Of a stretch of DNA of 64,000 nucleotides, positions 24,860-37,818 are shown in pieces. Source of the stretch: Eucalyptus grandis (lineage: Eukaryota; Streptophyta; Magnoliopsida; Myrtales; Myrtaceae); the NCBI RefSeq assembly GCF_016545825.1, contig NC_052622.1, forward strand, positions 41,563,263-41,627,262. Reading direction: 5' to 3'. Position numbers and translations under genes: made by a program. The notes under the pieces are model-generated. The model saw nothing but the letters and a program-made list of their open reading frames with translations, searched no databases and was not told the origin of the DNA. Every line of letters begins with the position of its first letter. The stretch's first letter is position 1.

Positions 24860-27800
24860 TCATCGACGTAACCAGTCATGCAATGACTTTCTAGTCAACT
24901 TTAGTCTTTGGAGAACAACTGGTCTCCTAGTGGAGGTTTCTGACTCCCTTGAAGGAGTCCTGCCTGACCTGGGTTCTATCAAGAGAACATCTATCCCCAA
25001 TTCATTCTTTAGTAATTTGACAATTGCATCTTTGACCTCGGATCTTTGATCGGTTGGCTTCGCATTTATCTCACTGACTCCTACGACGATCAAAACGTCA
25101 TCATTGACTTCATTCCCTGTGGATATCGAAGTTGAAGAAGGCTCAGGATAATTAAACTGCTAATGGTATTGATCCCCAGTATTGGTTCAGCTGAAATACC
25201 TGATCTCATTAAACCAATGTACTTTCTAAAGAAATATTAAGGGAGAAGTTGGCTCATACCCATACTGAAGTTTTCCTTGATCATTCGCAGAACAGCTAGA
25301 ACGACTATTCGGGCTTCAACCTGTCAAAAATTATTCCACACTTCGGTGAGGAGAGTTCAGAGGCCACTTCTCTTTGTCGACTGAATAATCAGTCCAAGCA
25401 AAGAAAAGTAGCTGAATAAGTATAAGCTACTTCTAGGTGTCCCAGAGTTGAAAGTAGCACTGATTGATTGATTCTCATATGCTTCAAACCAATAGTACTA
25501 CTACTTACCATTGCTTGAATATGTCAAAGAAAAAAAAGAATATTGCTATGGGTGTTCTGGTTTCCTTGGCAGTTTTAGTTTGTACCTTTGAAAGTCCCTG
25601 GAGATCAATTGCTAAGCTTTCAGCGATGCTCCTCTGCACGTATACTGCAACCTTTTCAAGAAGAAGACTGTTTGGTTTACTTAAGTCAGTTCCATTCAAG
25701 GAACTGACTTCTCCTTGGTTCATATCATTGTCTTGGATCACTCCTTCACACCACTCCTCAATTAGTGCCTTAAGATAATGATCATTGGGCTTGTACCTAC
25801 AGTATGCATGTTCAATCAGATGAAATAATGAGCTTCATATCACCGGGAAAAAACAGAAACAGAAGAACATACCCTGCTTTTCTCATATCCTGATATATTG
25901 CCAGGCATTGCTGCACTTCATGCAAGGAACCATATCTACTACGAGCCCTTAAAAGTGTGTTATATGTCACCTGAAAAGCTCACAGCAATTTACCTAACAA
26001 GACAAAAATAACAGGAACTAGCTCGACAGCTATGTGAGCCTGAGCTGCACTATCAATTGAACAACATGCTTATTGTAATATGTAGCTCCAAAACAATACG
26101 GTCAAGTTGGTAGTTGTGCCACATTCAATTTTTTTTTTTTTTTTTCTCAGAGGAGTTGTGCCACATTTAGTAGGTTGCTTTGAAACTTTTTCCTTTGCCT
26201 ATGATTGATTCAACAGAGTCCTCATTTCTACTGACACATCTGAAGAAAATGATATGAGCATTGAGATGTTAATTTTCATCTCAACTGTCAATCTTGCAGC
26301 ATTATGGGACAGCTAGTCTTGAAGTATCTTATCTCTTCTTAGACCTGCTCAATCAGATCAGTCTTCTGAATCATTTGAAACTTGTTAATTTCAGCAGCAG
26401 GACAGTGAATTGTTATACTGGAGAAAAGACACGCATCATCATCTACCAGCACAAAGCCACTTACCAAATTTGGCTCAACTTGATACCTTTTCATCTCTTC
26501 ATATAAAGAGAATGCCAGCTTTAGCTGTCTACCATCCACGCAAACCTGTGGAATGTAATGCATCAAAGTCTGGGAGTTCAAAATCAAATAGAGCATTTCA
26601 AGGTGCAAACCCATTAAGGATAACAGTTTAAACATAAATGGAGAAAAGACTAACCTTAATAGCTGTTGTATAGGCAATCACATCAGGTTGTATTTTGGCA
26701 GCACGCATCATTTTCAAGAGCTGCATCATACACAGAAGACATTAGTCTACCACTATAAGTATGCGAATCAGATCAGTGTCGACTGAATAAACAGAAAATT
26801 TAGCACCGTGATATTTAATAAACATTACGATAAAATATTGATTGGAACATCTATTGCACCCAATTAGCATTGATATGCAACGTTTAATAAAATAGACACA
26901 CAACAAGAGGTTAATGGGCTCATCAATGCTCAATTCTAGTCCCTACCTAACATTTAGTACCCTGCCAGCTATGGGAAAGATCATGCATCAGCACTCGAGT
27001 ACATCAGAAGAAATGATTCCCTACCTGCAGTGCACCCTCCACATTCCCTGAGCCTCCACATAAATCAATCAATATTGACCAGCTTATGTGATTAGGCGTA
27101 AGTCCAGCTGCCTTCATTTCCTCCATCAGAGCTTTTGCACGGTGGTAGTCAGTTCCACAGGCTTTCATCAAGATATTATATGTGGTTGTTGTAGGTGAAA
27201 AGGGATATCTCTTAACAAAGCTCGTATGATGTGTCTTGCATGCATTTTCTGGTGTATGACTAGAATTTTCTTTCTGGCGAACCTTGCTTAATAGGCTCTG
27301 TTTTCTGCTTCCATGGTCTCCAATTGAAGTCTTTGCCAATTTCCTGTCCTTCCAGGCCTGGAAAAGACGGAAAGCCCTATCAAACTGGCATGCCTCAACA
27401 CAAGCATGTAAGAGGACGTTGCAACACTGTGAATTTGGTTTACAACCAGCCAGAAGCATTTCCTCAAACAACTGAATTGCATGGTCTACCAGACCCGCTT
27501 TTGCACAGGCACTAATCAGAGATGACCACGTGACTGTATTAGGAGTAACGCCGGCACGAAGCATGTCATCCTTAATCTGCAGAGCCATCTGCCAGAGTTT
27601 TGCATCTGCAAATACCTGAAAAACTTAATAATCCAGATATCAGATACTTAATGGAGAATCGAGCATAACAAATTTCACTATTAATGGCTGGGAACCTTTG
27701 GGGAAGACTCCTAAATTTAGTCATTTGAGAAGATGGACCTTAATAATAGTGCTGTATGTGAAAACATCCAACTTCAATGCCCTCGTTGATTCTAGGTCTC

Positions 27801-30017
27801 GCACTTCCTGATATATTTCTTTGGCCAAATCAACTCTTCCAGCCAGGCAGCATGCCTTCAAAAGGATATTATAGGTTGCCATGTCCGGAGTGACACCAAC
27901 ATTCTGCATTTATAAATTTGGTCGGTAGGATTTTCCATTGGTATGACCAATAAATTTCATGTCGACTTAATTAAAGAAAAAATAGCTCTCTAATAGATTG
28001 AGAGAGAGCAGATTTACCTGCATAGTCTTGTATATGTGCAACGTGTAGCTCAAATCATGGGCATTGACATTTATTAAGCTGTTGAAAACATAGATGTTTG
28101 GAACGATACCCTGATTAAGTAAGTCCTGCAGCAGAATGGCAAGCATGAGAAAGCTGTGTTTCATGGAGCACACATTGAGTTTGGATGTGTTGGGGGAATT
28201 CCAACTTAAAAGATCATACAGCAAAACTTTGAGTGGACTTGCAATTTTCCAATTGCACTTCCATCACTCTGAAAACTACACGAATCCTTAAATCAACTGC
28301 CTTGGTCATTCTGGGTGTGCTCATCAGCTTAAGTAGTTATGTAACACCATTAACAACTACGGAAAAGGTTGCCCTAGCTGTAGTCTGATACATGACCAAC
28401 TTGTAGTTTTTCTCATAACTCATGTCACCATGAGTACTGTTGCAATCTTATGAACCTCGCTCATGTTATTAGAAGCTCTTCAATTCTAAGCTCTTGATAT
28501 CCTTTCTGGATCTGGCATTAAAAAAATCCAACCATCAATGAGCAAAAACTCCTCAAGTGGATATTGAAAGAGCCTTTGCCTCAGTCTGTATCTTATTGAT
28601 TGAAAGCTCAAAATGCTTAAAGTGTAACTGTTTATGTCATTTAAAGAGAATATAGATCATGAATAAGAAGAACCATTAACAAGAGTTTCCCAGCACACAC
28701 GTTCAAGTAAATTTCATAGGGTAAGGCAAGTCAGTTACCTCATAAATATGCCTGGATTCCTCAGCATCACCACATAGACCACAAACATCAATTATCTTGC
28801 GGTAGACAAACATATTTGGGCCATTTGAGCTTTTCTTGCAGGCTTCATAGGCTTTCAATGCAGATACCAGATCCCCTTTCTTCCCAAATTCGTGTATGAT
28901 AGTGCAGAACAATATTTGTGCATGTGGAAAGATGCATGCATATCTGCAAAATGGCAGTGGCAGAAACATCAGACCAGCCAATTGAGTTATAATAGAGTTC
29001 CCCACCACGAAAATGTCACCCATCACATAGCATATTCAAGAGTTAAAGCTCGAACCTTAGAAGAGCGCTGGTATGGAATAAACTACAAAACATACCTAAT
29101 GGCCAAATTCGGACTCCGTTGATCAATTAACACTCTTATTACATTAGCAGGTTTCGCTAGCTCTCTGACTGGAAATTTGAAACCTAGCAGCGAACAAAGA
29201 AACATCAGTCACTTGATGACAAGAGTTCAACTTGACAGAAAATTAACTACCCGAATTGCGAGTGGCAAAGAATTTTACAAGTGCAATATCTCTGAGTCTA
29301 CTCTGTTCAGTCAATCTCTTCAACCAACACTCTCTCATTCTCAATTAGTATCAGAAACTACAGCTTCCAAAATCCAATTTATCAATTCGCCTCAGTAGAG
29401 GCAAGCAATGATTTCACTATCCAAAGCTAATTCACCCCAAATCCACCTTCCAGAATTAACTAAAATGTGTCATGATGACCTAATTTATCACCTGCGAGAA
29501 TCTCCATCACCTGAACCAATGACTTCGCATCGCCGCAGTCCATCAACCGCTCACACTCCTTTCCCAGCAAATCCATTGCCGCGCCGTCAACGACCTTTGC
29601 CGGTGCAATCCCCAGCTTCTCCACCACACGCAGCGCCTCGACGAAGCTCCACAGCCTCCCCTCCCTGAGGCCCCGAGCCAACCCCTTCCCCACGAGCTCG
29701 ACGTCCAGCTCCGCGACGAACAGCGAGACCTCGGCGCCGGAGGCGACCACCTGATCCGCCACGGTGGCGAAGTCGTCGAGGCGGGCATCGCCGGCGAGCC
29801 CGGAGGCGAGGTCCGCGAGGGCGCGGAGCTGGGGCTCGGGGTCGCATCGGAGGGCGGAGAGGGAGGCGGCGGGGAGGGAGCGGACGGTGGAGATCGAGGG
29901 AGGGGGCGTTCGGGAGAGGGAGGGAGGCCTGGTGGAGCGGTGGTGGTGGTGATGGGGAGGAGGTGGAGATAGGGCGGTGGCGGTGGTGGAGGAGCGGAGG
30001 ATGACGAGTGCTATCAT
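24860..30017 (-). CDS. PPR/TPR-like helical-repeat protein, organelle-targeted
   Basis: Twelve coding exons on the minus strand: 29492-30017, 29096-29183, 28739-28943, 28018-28125, 27739-27903, 27025-27615, 26655-26720, 26465-26545, 25873-25970, 25586-25796, 25260-25320 and 24860-25116. All have GT-AG sites; the frame closes at TGA to give 818 aa. The order and sequence follow the Arabidopsis protein At5g02830 (about 850 aa), also next to TOP6A there. The N-terminus has a His/Pro/Ser-rich targeting-like stretch. Repeats of PPR type are plain in exons 3-9, for example NIYVFNSLINV, MATYNILLKACCLAGRVDLA, VTWSSLISACAKAGLVDHAI and HISWSILIDLCGGSGNVEGA. The C-terminal region after about residue 640 lacks repeats and ends RKSLHDWLRR. 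Its RNA target is unknown. A LINE lies about 200 bp upstream, and a decayed duplicate is at 45228-61801. Confidence 0.93.
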
Positions 30018-30173
30018 TCTAGGCCAACCGTTTTCCGGTGGTGAAGAAGTGAGCGTTTTTCAGTCGTTGGAGATGCGCGCTTCCGAAACATTTTTTGGGA
30101 TATTTTGGATCGAATTTGAAAGGCAGGTGTTCCTTTTTGCCACTACCCGAAGGTGATAAACTAGTAATTGTGT

Positions 30174-30217
30174 TAATCAAGGCTTTCTTTTTTGGGTAAA
30201 AATTAATCAAGGCTTTT
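30174..30217. repeat. Tandem copies of the LINE target site
   Basis: 'ttaatcaaggcttt' occurs at 30174-30187 and again at 30204-30217, each followed by a T-run and 'gggtaaa'. A third copy lies beyond the LINE at 36420-36433. The extra copy suggests two successive target-primed events at one site, or tail slippage. Confidence 0.75.
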
Positions 30218-30290
30218 TTTTTTTTTTTGGGTAAAGGTAATGGATAAATAGCTAAAGACAAATACAAAAGCGGCACCAAAGACTTACACT

Positions 30291-33200
30291 CTAACTATAG
30301 TAAGTAGAAAGAGTGGAAGGAGCCGAAGAAAGAGCCAAAGGCAAAGAGAAACAAAAACAAGAAAAACAAAAAGCGACCAACAGGGTCACTAAACAGAAGT
30401 CACGGCAGCCAACACGAAACCTTGGCAATTCAAGAAACGAAGAGACCAAGAACGGAGAGCTGAAGTAACTTGAAGCAGGAACGAGATCCAAGCAACAACC
30501 TAAAGAGTCGAAGTACGGCCTGAGAAAATGGAGGGATGAAAGCCCCAGTTCCTCAAAGACGCCTATTTCTCGGGATATCGGAACATTTGAGAAGGTAAGC
30601 GCTTTCTCCTTTACAACTTTGATCGGTGATTTTTCAAGGCGGGAGACGACCAAGGCTTCCCCATGGAATATAATATCATTCCTTTTTTTCCAAATCAAGT
30701 AACATAAGGCAGCAAAAGAAAATCTAGCAATACAGTAGAAGAACCCTTTACCGGATAAGAATTTAATAGCCCAAGATAGGTTATCCACCCACAGTCTCGC
30801 TCGCCAAGGTAAGTTACACCTTGTCGCCCAAAAGAAAGCAAGAGAAGCCGAGACATGGCAATCAAAAAATAGGTGATTGATGGAATCCGGAACTTCATTG
30901 CATAACGCACAAGTGCAAAAGTCGATTCTTCCATGAGAGAGAAGGAGCTCTGGGTAGGCAATCCGTTCCTCGTAATCAACCACAAATTAAACTCGGAATC
31001 TAGGAGCAATATCGAGTTCCCGTATAAGAGAAGCCCAAGGCACTCGATCTTTTCTGTTACGATGCAATCCCATGCGAAGCCACCGAGAAGGATCGGAGGG
31101 ATCCCGACTCCAAAAGAAACGGTAGAGGATGAAACCGAATGGAGAATCCCAAGCTTTGAAGGAAAAGCTGAAGGAATCGCCCATAGGGGATAGAAGATCC
31201 GCGACTGCATTTCTTTGGAAGACCCGATGTTTCAATAAGAGGAAGAGGAATAAGGGCGATCAAGAGGGCCCTCCGAAAGCCAACGATCAAACCATAAGGA
31301 AGTCGAAAGGCCATTTCCAATTTTCCAGAGAAATGATGGCCTAAACTCCGCTCTTAGAAGTAAGATTTTTCCAAGCCCAAGAGCAAACGAAAGGTGAGGA
31401 AGAGATCCAAAAGTTGTCCCTTTTAAGAAAGTGGAGTGAATCCAACGACACCATAAGGATTCTTTGTCTCGTGAAAAGAATCCAAATGTATTTAAGCATC
31501 GCTGATTTGTTACAATCTTTCAACTTACGAATACCCAATCCTCCTTCATTTTTAGGAAGGCACACTTCATCCCATGCAACCTTAGCCCCGCCTCTGCCAA
31601 GAGTGGCGCCTTTCCATAGAAATTGTCGCAAGATTTTCTCAATACTATTTAGGACCAAAACCGGCAAAGTAAAGACGCTGGACCAATACGCTTGAATAGA
31701 ATGAAGGACTGACCTTATAAGTTGAAGCCTACCCGCAAAAGAGAGGAAGCGTTGAGTCCATGACTGGCCTTGCGCAAGAATGGTCGAACAATCAAGGCCA
31801 CGCACCTGCTTTCCCAAGTCGGAGGAGATGATCGGTACACCTAAGTATTTCACGGGAGCTTTCCTTCTTGAAACCCAAATGCCATAAGAATATAGTTGCG
31901 CGCGAAGGAGCCCCACCCGATAAAAAGATTTCGCTTTTGTTCTTATTCGGAAGGAGCCCGGTCAAAGAAGAAAATAGATCGAGGCCCTTTTTCGAAGAGT
32001 AATGGAAGGCCATCGCACTGACGAAGAGGAATACATCATCGGTGAAAAGAGATGAGAAAGACGGACTGTTTACATCTCCAATAATACTTAAACTCCCTCC
32101 GAGCAGAATTTGCATTCAATATTCCAGAGAAAACCTCCATTACAAGGGTGAAGAGGTAGGGGGACATCGGATCACCTTGGCGAAGCCCCCTCCCACCCGG
32201 AAAGAAGCCATACAGTTCTCCATTAATAGAAATAGAGTATTTCAGGGTCCGAACACAAACCATAATGAGTTGAGTAAGAGGTTCAGGAAAGCCAAATGCC
32301 AACAAAGTAGTTTGAAGAAAGTCCCAATCAACAGTATCGAAGGCTTTCTGAAAATCAACCTTTATTGCGCACTTGGGAGTATAAGGTTCTAGATGAAAAC
32401 CAGCAAAAAGCTCTTGCGCCATTAGTATATTATCCCTAATCCTTCTCCCTTTAACAAATGCATTAGGAAGAATCAACCAAATCGTTCAAGACATTCAAGG
32501 CGGCTAGGCGATTAGCCAAGATTTTTGTGATGAGCTTGTAAATAGTATTACAACAAGCGATAGGTCGGAAATCAGTCACAGCACAAGCATTAGGCACTTT
32601 AGGTACCAAGGTAAGAATGGTATTATTTACCTCTCTCAAAAGACGGCCTGAAGAGAAGAAATCAGAGACCGCCTCCGTCACCAACGGGCCAACAGTCCCC
32701 CAGCAAGTCTTAAAGAACTCAACAGTAAAGCCATCAGGACCTAGGGCTTTTCCTTTCGCGAGAGAAAAGAGCGTATCTTTAATTTCAGATTCCAAGACCG
32801 GTCTAGAAAGGAGAGTACTTGATCAATCGACGAGAGGTCTTGAATGAACTCTTTAACGTCCTGCAATGAAGGCTTGGATAGCATCGTTTGAGGAGATAGG
32901 AGATCATCGAAGAAAGAGACAAAAACACAGTGGAACCACTAAAGGGTCAGCGATCAAAGCACCCGAAGAATCCTTAATGAGAGGATTCTATTCTGAGCTG
33001 CCTTCTCTTGACGGAATTATGAAAAATTTAGTATTTCGATCACCTTCCTTGAGCCATGCGGATTCTTGATTTCTGCACGTAAAAAGATTCCTTATCTCTA
33101 CGCAAGTTCACAAAGAGCTTACGGTGCACCTTCTCAAGATTAGCAAAGTCAGAGTTGGTCGGATCAAGATGGAGATCAAGCTGAGCAAGACGAAGAGCTT

Positions 33201-33962
33201 CTCTAGCTTCGGCTGTCCTCGCCGAAATATTGGAGAACTCCTCCCTATTCAGTTGTTTGAGCCGGTTTTTTAGCACCTTCAGCTTGGATACTAGTTTGAA
33301 CATAGCAACCCCAACAACCGGAGTATCCCAAGCTTGCTGTACGATGGAAGGGAAGTCAGAATGTGTAGCCCAAAGATTAAAATATTTGAAAGGCCTTCTT
33401 TTAAAAAACGGGTTGAGGACTCTGACAACCATGGGCGAGTGATCCGAGATGCCCGGATTCAAGAACGAGGCCTCAGAGAAGGAGAATTCCATATTCCATT
33501 TAGAATTAACCAAAACGCGATCGATTTTCCTCATTTTTCTAGAAGTACCAGCGAGAGGTCGACCAAGTAAAACCGAAGGCCAACATACCTAAGATCACCC
33601 AATTCGATCGAGCTAAGCGGTTTCCAAATTCATCAAAATAAGGAATCCATAAGCTGGAGCCACCAAACCGGTCCGAAGGATCTTTAATGGCATTAAAATC
33701 TCCAGCTACCAACCAAGGCATATCTTGCATAAGATTATTCATACGAAGCAAGTCCTCCCAAAGAGGCGGCGGCGAAAGAATGTTCTCCATAAACAATAGA
33801 CACGCAACAAACCATACCAGTCAGGGAGTATGTCAGTCGACCATGTACAGCTTGATCACTGATCAACAACATATCATAGCTAACATACTCAGGGTTCCAG
33901 CCCACCCAAATTCTTCCACGAGGGGAGAAATCATAATTTGCAACCCAATTCCAACCATTCAA
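30291..33962 (-). pseudogene. LINE ORF2 remnant (endonuclease - reverse transcriptase - zf-RVT)
   Basis: Fragments in order on the minus strand: an APE-like endonuclease with VAGDFNAI (33539-33796) and a later SDHSP motif (33040-33534); RT lead-in ALGPDGFT (32463-32795); RT palm KVDFQKAFDTVDW and GLRQGDPMSPYLF (32036-32476); the FADD-box region reading LFTDDVFLF (31792-32115); LRKLKDCNKSAMLKYIW-type thumb (31341-31916); and a zf-RVT Cys/His segment with CALCNEV...HLFFDC (30291-30983). Adjacent fragments lie in different frames, so frameshifts and stops break the ORF and it cannot encode an active protein. Confidence 0.9.
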
Positions 33963-34136
33963 AAAGGAGGAGGATATAGATTCAAAAGAAACTTCGGGGA
34001 CTTTAGTCTCGATAAGGCCAATAAGGCACGGTTGTGGGTGGAGACAAATCTCTAACTTCGCCCGCCCCGATAGGGTTCATGAGGCCTCTTATGTTCCAAG
34101 CACCTATATACATAGTTAAAAAGAAGAATGAGAAGA

Positions 34137-35946
34137 TTACCTCTTCTTGGTGGCCCTTTTCCGACCCACAGTCGGATTAGGAGCCACGGAAGGAGGAGGA
34201 TCCGGGCATATAAGCAGGAGCTTATCTTGTAGTGTCTCAACCGGAACATTTTTGTGAGGAGCTTTCGGAGAAAGGCATCCAACCGACAGCAGGTCCTCAT
34301 TGTCCGAAACAGCATGGATGCTGGAGTTACCAATCTCATCCGAACAATCAGGTAGAATCAAATGAGGAGAGACGACTTTCGCTTTTGCCAAAGAAGAGCT
34401 TTTAACAGCCTTCGAGGAAGATAAAATTCCAGGAGTCTTGTGAGACAATGAAGCAGAACCAACTTCCTTAGATGCAGGGCCTTTTAGTTTTAGCTTTAAA
34501 GAATGCCCTCCTTTAGTGGGCAGGGCTAAACTAAAAGATGCAGCTCTTTTCTGGACCACCTTCTTATTTCTTTTTACTTGCTTCCACCCCTGGGTCGGCG
34601 AAGTATGAGGGATAGCAAAGAGACAGTAGGCAAAGGCAACTCTGAGCTCCTTCGCATCCGAGGCCATAGCGGTAGAATTGAGAGAGCTTGGAGATTTATC
34701 AGCAGGTAGGATTTGTAATTTTATGCATTCCAAGATGAGGGTCTCCTCTGTTTGGAATAGGTCCAGCAGAGCTTCTTAATAAACAAGGGGTTATCATGCG
34801 TTTTGTCCGAAGACGAGCGGGCGAGGATGCGAGCTTGCTTGAACTGCAGGCCGAGATGAAGGGTTAGGAGATGAAGTCCCATCTTGAGGAGCATGGGGTC
34901 TAGCGATCAAAGATCGTTGAGCATTTGCAGTAGAGATCTAGGCAACACCAGCACTGCATTTGTGGCCAAAAACACCACAACCTACACAAGCCGTGGGTCT
35001 CCATTCATATTCTACTTCCACGAAACATGAATTGCCTTGGTGAACCAATTCAATGGACTCACATGAAGGCTTTTTGTAATCTCTACATACTCTAGCATAA
35101 GCCCGAGCTTTCATTTGATCAGTATTTCTGTCTACATAAAGCGGTTTACCAACCTTACTTGCAATCTTACTGATAGCCTGAGAAGACCAGAACACGGGAG
35201 GTAAGTTTTTAAGCCTTACCCACACAGGGACCGTAAGGTGGGAGTCCTTCCGCAAATCAAGGCCGGTCTCCATTGTTGCGGACAAGAGGTACCTTCGAAA
35301 CGGTAATAAGGCCTCCTTCCAACACTTTTCTCCTAACTCCCAATCCGAATATGGAAATAGAAAAACCCCTTCCCATCAGCCATTAGTTCGACCAAGTTAG
35401 GCCCCACGCCTTTTTGAAAGCTGCTTCGTAACTTTAAAAGGAATTCTTTTGCCCGAGATAAAAATCAACGAGACACTCTTGAAGTTTCGGTCGGCGGCAC
35501 AGATCATCATCTGTCATTTCCACCAGATGGCCCATCATCGACCTGGAGGAATGAACTCCAAGTCGTAGCCTTTGGTGGCTACTGCCGCCCACAGACCACA
35601 CTAGCCCAATTGCGCTGGTTTGAGCTTCTCGAGATTGCTCGCTGAGGTCGCTTCGAACCTGATCTACCTCTACTTCTCCCCCGCGGCCCATCTGGATCAC
35701 GAGAGGAACGGCCTTGAACAGAAGGCTGCTTTGGACCAACAGGGGGCCGAACAGAATCACCCAAGTTCTCATTAGCAACACCGCCACGAGAGGAGGGGCC
35801 ATGGTCAAGAACGGGAAGGCTACGAACAGCCCTTTCCCCCTCAATTTGGGCCGAAGAAGTTCCAGGATCCATAACAACAACGAATTGCAGAGAAAGGGCG
35901 AGCAAACCCTAACCAAACTCGGCCATTTGAAGCCCAAGGAGTTCAC
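34137..35946 (-). pseudogene. LINE ORF1 remnant (DUF4283 / CCHC-type nucleic-acid-binding protein)
   Basis: The segment 34938-35285 shows a DUF4283-like module (VPVWVRLKNLPPVFW) and a zinc-knuckle core CVGCGVFGHKC. The segment 35434-35946 provides the N-terminal part in more than one frame (a Gly/Ser/Arg-rich stretch), and 34137-34733 is a Lys/Ser-rich C-terminal tail. The frame changes between segments mark it as broken. ORF1 proteins of plant LINEs bind the element RNA. Confidence 0.75.
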
Positions 35947-36458
35947 TTACCAGGGCAAACTTAGGGGGGGTTGAAGAGGCCTACCAGGCGCCCCAAGTCC
36001 AACAACTAGCTTCAACGATTGACAGCAGAAAACAGGGCTTCGGATGCCCTTTAAGAGAGCTTCGGAGAACAGGGCTTCAACGAATTGTCGGCGAAGGGCG
36101 AGAGGTCGGAGACGGATGCGCGGGCGCCGGGGGCGGGAGCAACGAAGGCAACGATGCTCGGAGCTCCGGCGACGGAGCCGCTGGTGGCTCCAGCGAGAGA
36201 AGCGAGGCTCGGCGTCGGTTGAGAGCACTCGAGTGGAGGGCAGGGGCGGAGGCGCGGCGGCGGAGGGCGGATGGAGCGCGGCAAAGACGGGCGAAGGCAA
36301 GCGCGGGCGCCGGACGGCGGCGGAGCCCCAGGGAGGGGCGGCGGGCGCTCGGCGGAGCGACGAGCGAGCTCTCCGTCGAGTTCTCTCTCTTGCTTTTCGC
36401 GTCCGATTAGGTCCCACATTAATCAAGGCTTTTGTAAGACGTTTGGTAACTATTTTAT

Positions 36459-37157
36459 TAAGGGTGTTTCTTTTAGGGGCGCGTTTGGTAACATTTTGTT
36501 TAAAAGTTATTCCAAGAAATAGAAATAGAAAAAAAAACGTTTCTATTCCGAGAAACAATTTTTGAACAAAAAAACGCGTTTGGTAAACTTGTTCGGAAAT
36601 AAAAAATGAACACAAACACGTTTGGTAAATTTGTATAATTTTTTTATTTATTTTATTTTTTAATATTTTATTTTTTCTTTTTTCTTCTTTCTTCTTTTGG
36701 TGGTTGTCGGCCTCGGCCATGGCCGACAAGGGCGTGGCCTCGCCTAGCCACGGCGGATCGCCCGGCCCGGCGAGGTCGAGCCTTGCTGTGGGGCGAGGCT
36801 CGGCCTCGCCGGTTTGGGCGAGATCAAGCTCCCCCGGCCCGGCGCGAGGTCGCCTCGCCCGGCTATGATGACGCTCCGTGAGGTCGTTGGCCCGGCCGAG
36901 GCCGGCGACCAGCCAAAGAAAAAGAAGAAAAAAGAAGAAAGAAACAGAAAATGTTTCTAAATTTTGTTTCGAAAACAAGAAACAACTTTTTATTTTATTT
37001 CTTGTTTTTACATTCAGGATGTGTTTAACAGGAACAAAAAATAATTTTGGAAAAAAAACACACACAAACACATTTCTGTTCATTTTTTGTTCCTAGGAAC
37101 AAAAAAATAAAAAAAGTTGTTTAAAAAAAGAAAGAAACGAAAACAAACACAGCCTTA
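36459..37157. mobile_element. TIR DNA element with GC-rich core (copy 1 of mosaic)
   Basis: The left end 'taagggtgtttctttt' (36459) pairs with the right end 'cgaaaacaaacacagcctta' (37157) as imperfect inverted termini. Inner arms repeat 'gtttggtaac' and 'ggaacaaa' words. The GC-rich core at about 36700-36912 is full of 'ggcgagg'/'cctcgcc' palindromic words. It has no transposase. Long ORFs through it are compositional. Confidence 0.55.
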
Positions 37158-37166
37158 GCCACTACA

Positions 37167-37818
37167 TTAAGGGTCCATTTGGTAACTATTTTATTTTCAA
37201 AAATAATTTTTGTTCATTCTGTTTTTTCTAAATAGTTTCTGAGTTTTAAAAAGGCGCTTGGTAACTATTCAAAATTTCTATTTTAGGATAGAAATGCATT
37301 TAATAAGATTCTTATTTTTTTAATTTTTAATATCTTTATTATATTTGTATTAATTTTCTCTTCTTTTTTTTTTTCCTTTTCTCTCTTCTCCCTCTTACTT
37401 TGTGGCCGGTTGTTGACCACTTGTTATGACCAACGATCGTTAGGCAAGATCCGACTAGGTTGGGGTGAGAGCCAACATGCTCGCCGGATGCTCGCTTGGC
37501 CATGGCGAACCTTGGCCTCGTCGGGTTTGGGTGAGGCTAGCTTGGTGAGGCTTTGGTAAGCTTGCTAGACCTTGCCTAACCGATCACTGGCCACCATTGC
37601 GAACAAAAAAAAAAAAAAAAGAATTTTTATTCCTAAGAACAAGAAACTATTTTTTTTTCTACTTCTTAATTCTTTCCAAATATATTCTCAAGAACAAAAA
37701 GATAGTTTTTTGTTCCTAGGAACAAAAATTTATCAAACAGATTTTTTATTCTTTTTTTGTTCCAAAGAGCAAAATAATAGAATTAGTTGTTCCCAAGAGT
37801 GTTACCAAACATGGCTTA
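37167..37818. mobile_element. TIR DNA element with GC-rich core (copy 2 of mosaic)
   Basis: The left terminus 'taagggtccatttggtaac' (37167) and the right terminus 'gttaccaaacatggctta' (ending 37818) are inverted repeats. The AT-rich arms carry 'caagaacaaaa' words. The core at about 37405-37590 again has 'gcgaggc'/'gcctcg' words. Non-autonomous, superfamily uncertain (hAT-like in style). Confidence 0.6.

Larger units (their letters stand above)
30218..36417 (-). mobile_element. L1-type LINE retrotransposon, near full length, degenerate
   Basis: The element reads on the minus strand. Its 3' end is a poly(A) tail (T-run at 30218-30228) and its 5' end is at about 36417. It is flanked by a 16-bp target-site duplication (attaatcaaggctttt) at 30202-30217 and 36418-36433. 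It carries an ORF1-type region (DUF4283-like with zinc knuckle) and an ORF2 region (endonuclease, reverse transcriptase, zf-RVT), both broken by frameshifts and stops. The 5' end (about 35950-36417) is a GC-rich untranslated leader. The length of about 6.2 kb and the domain order fit plant L1-clade LINEs. Confidence 0.9.

Noticed and set aside
36044..36565. Arg-rich ORFs at the LINE 5' end
   Set aside because: They lie in the GC-rich untranslated leader of the LINE and do not match ORF1.
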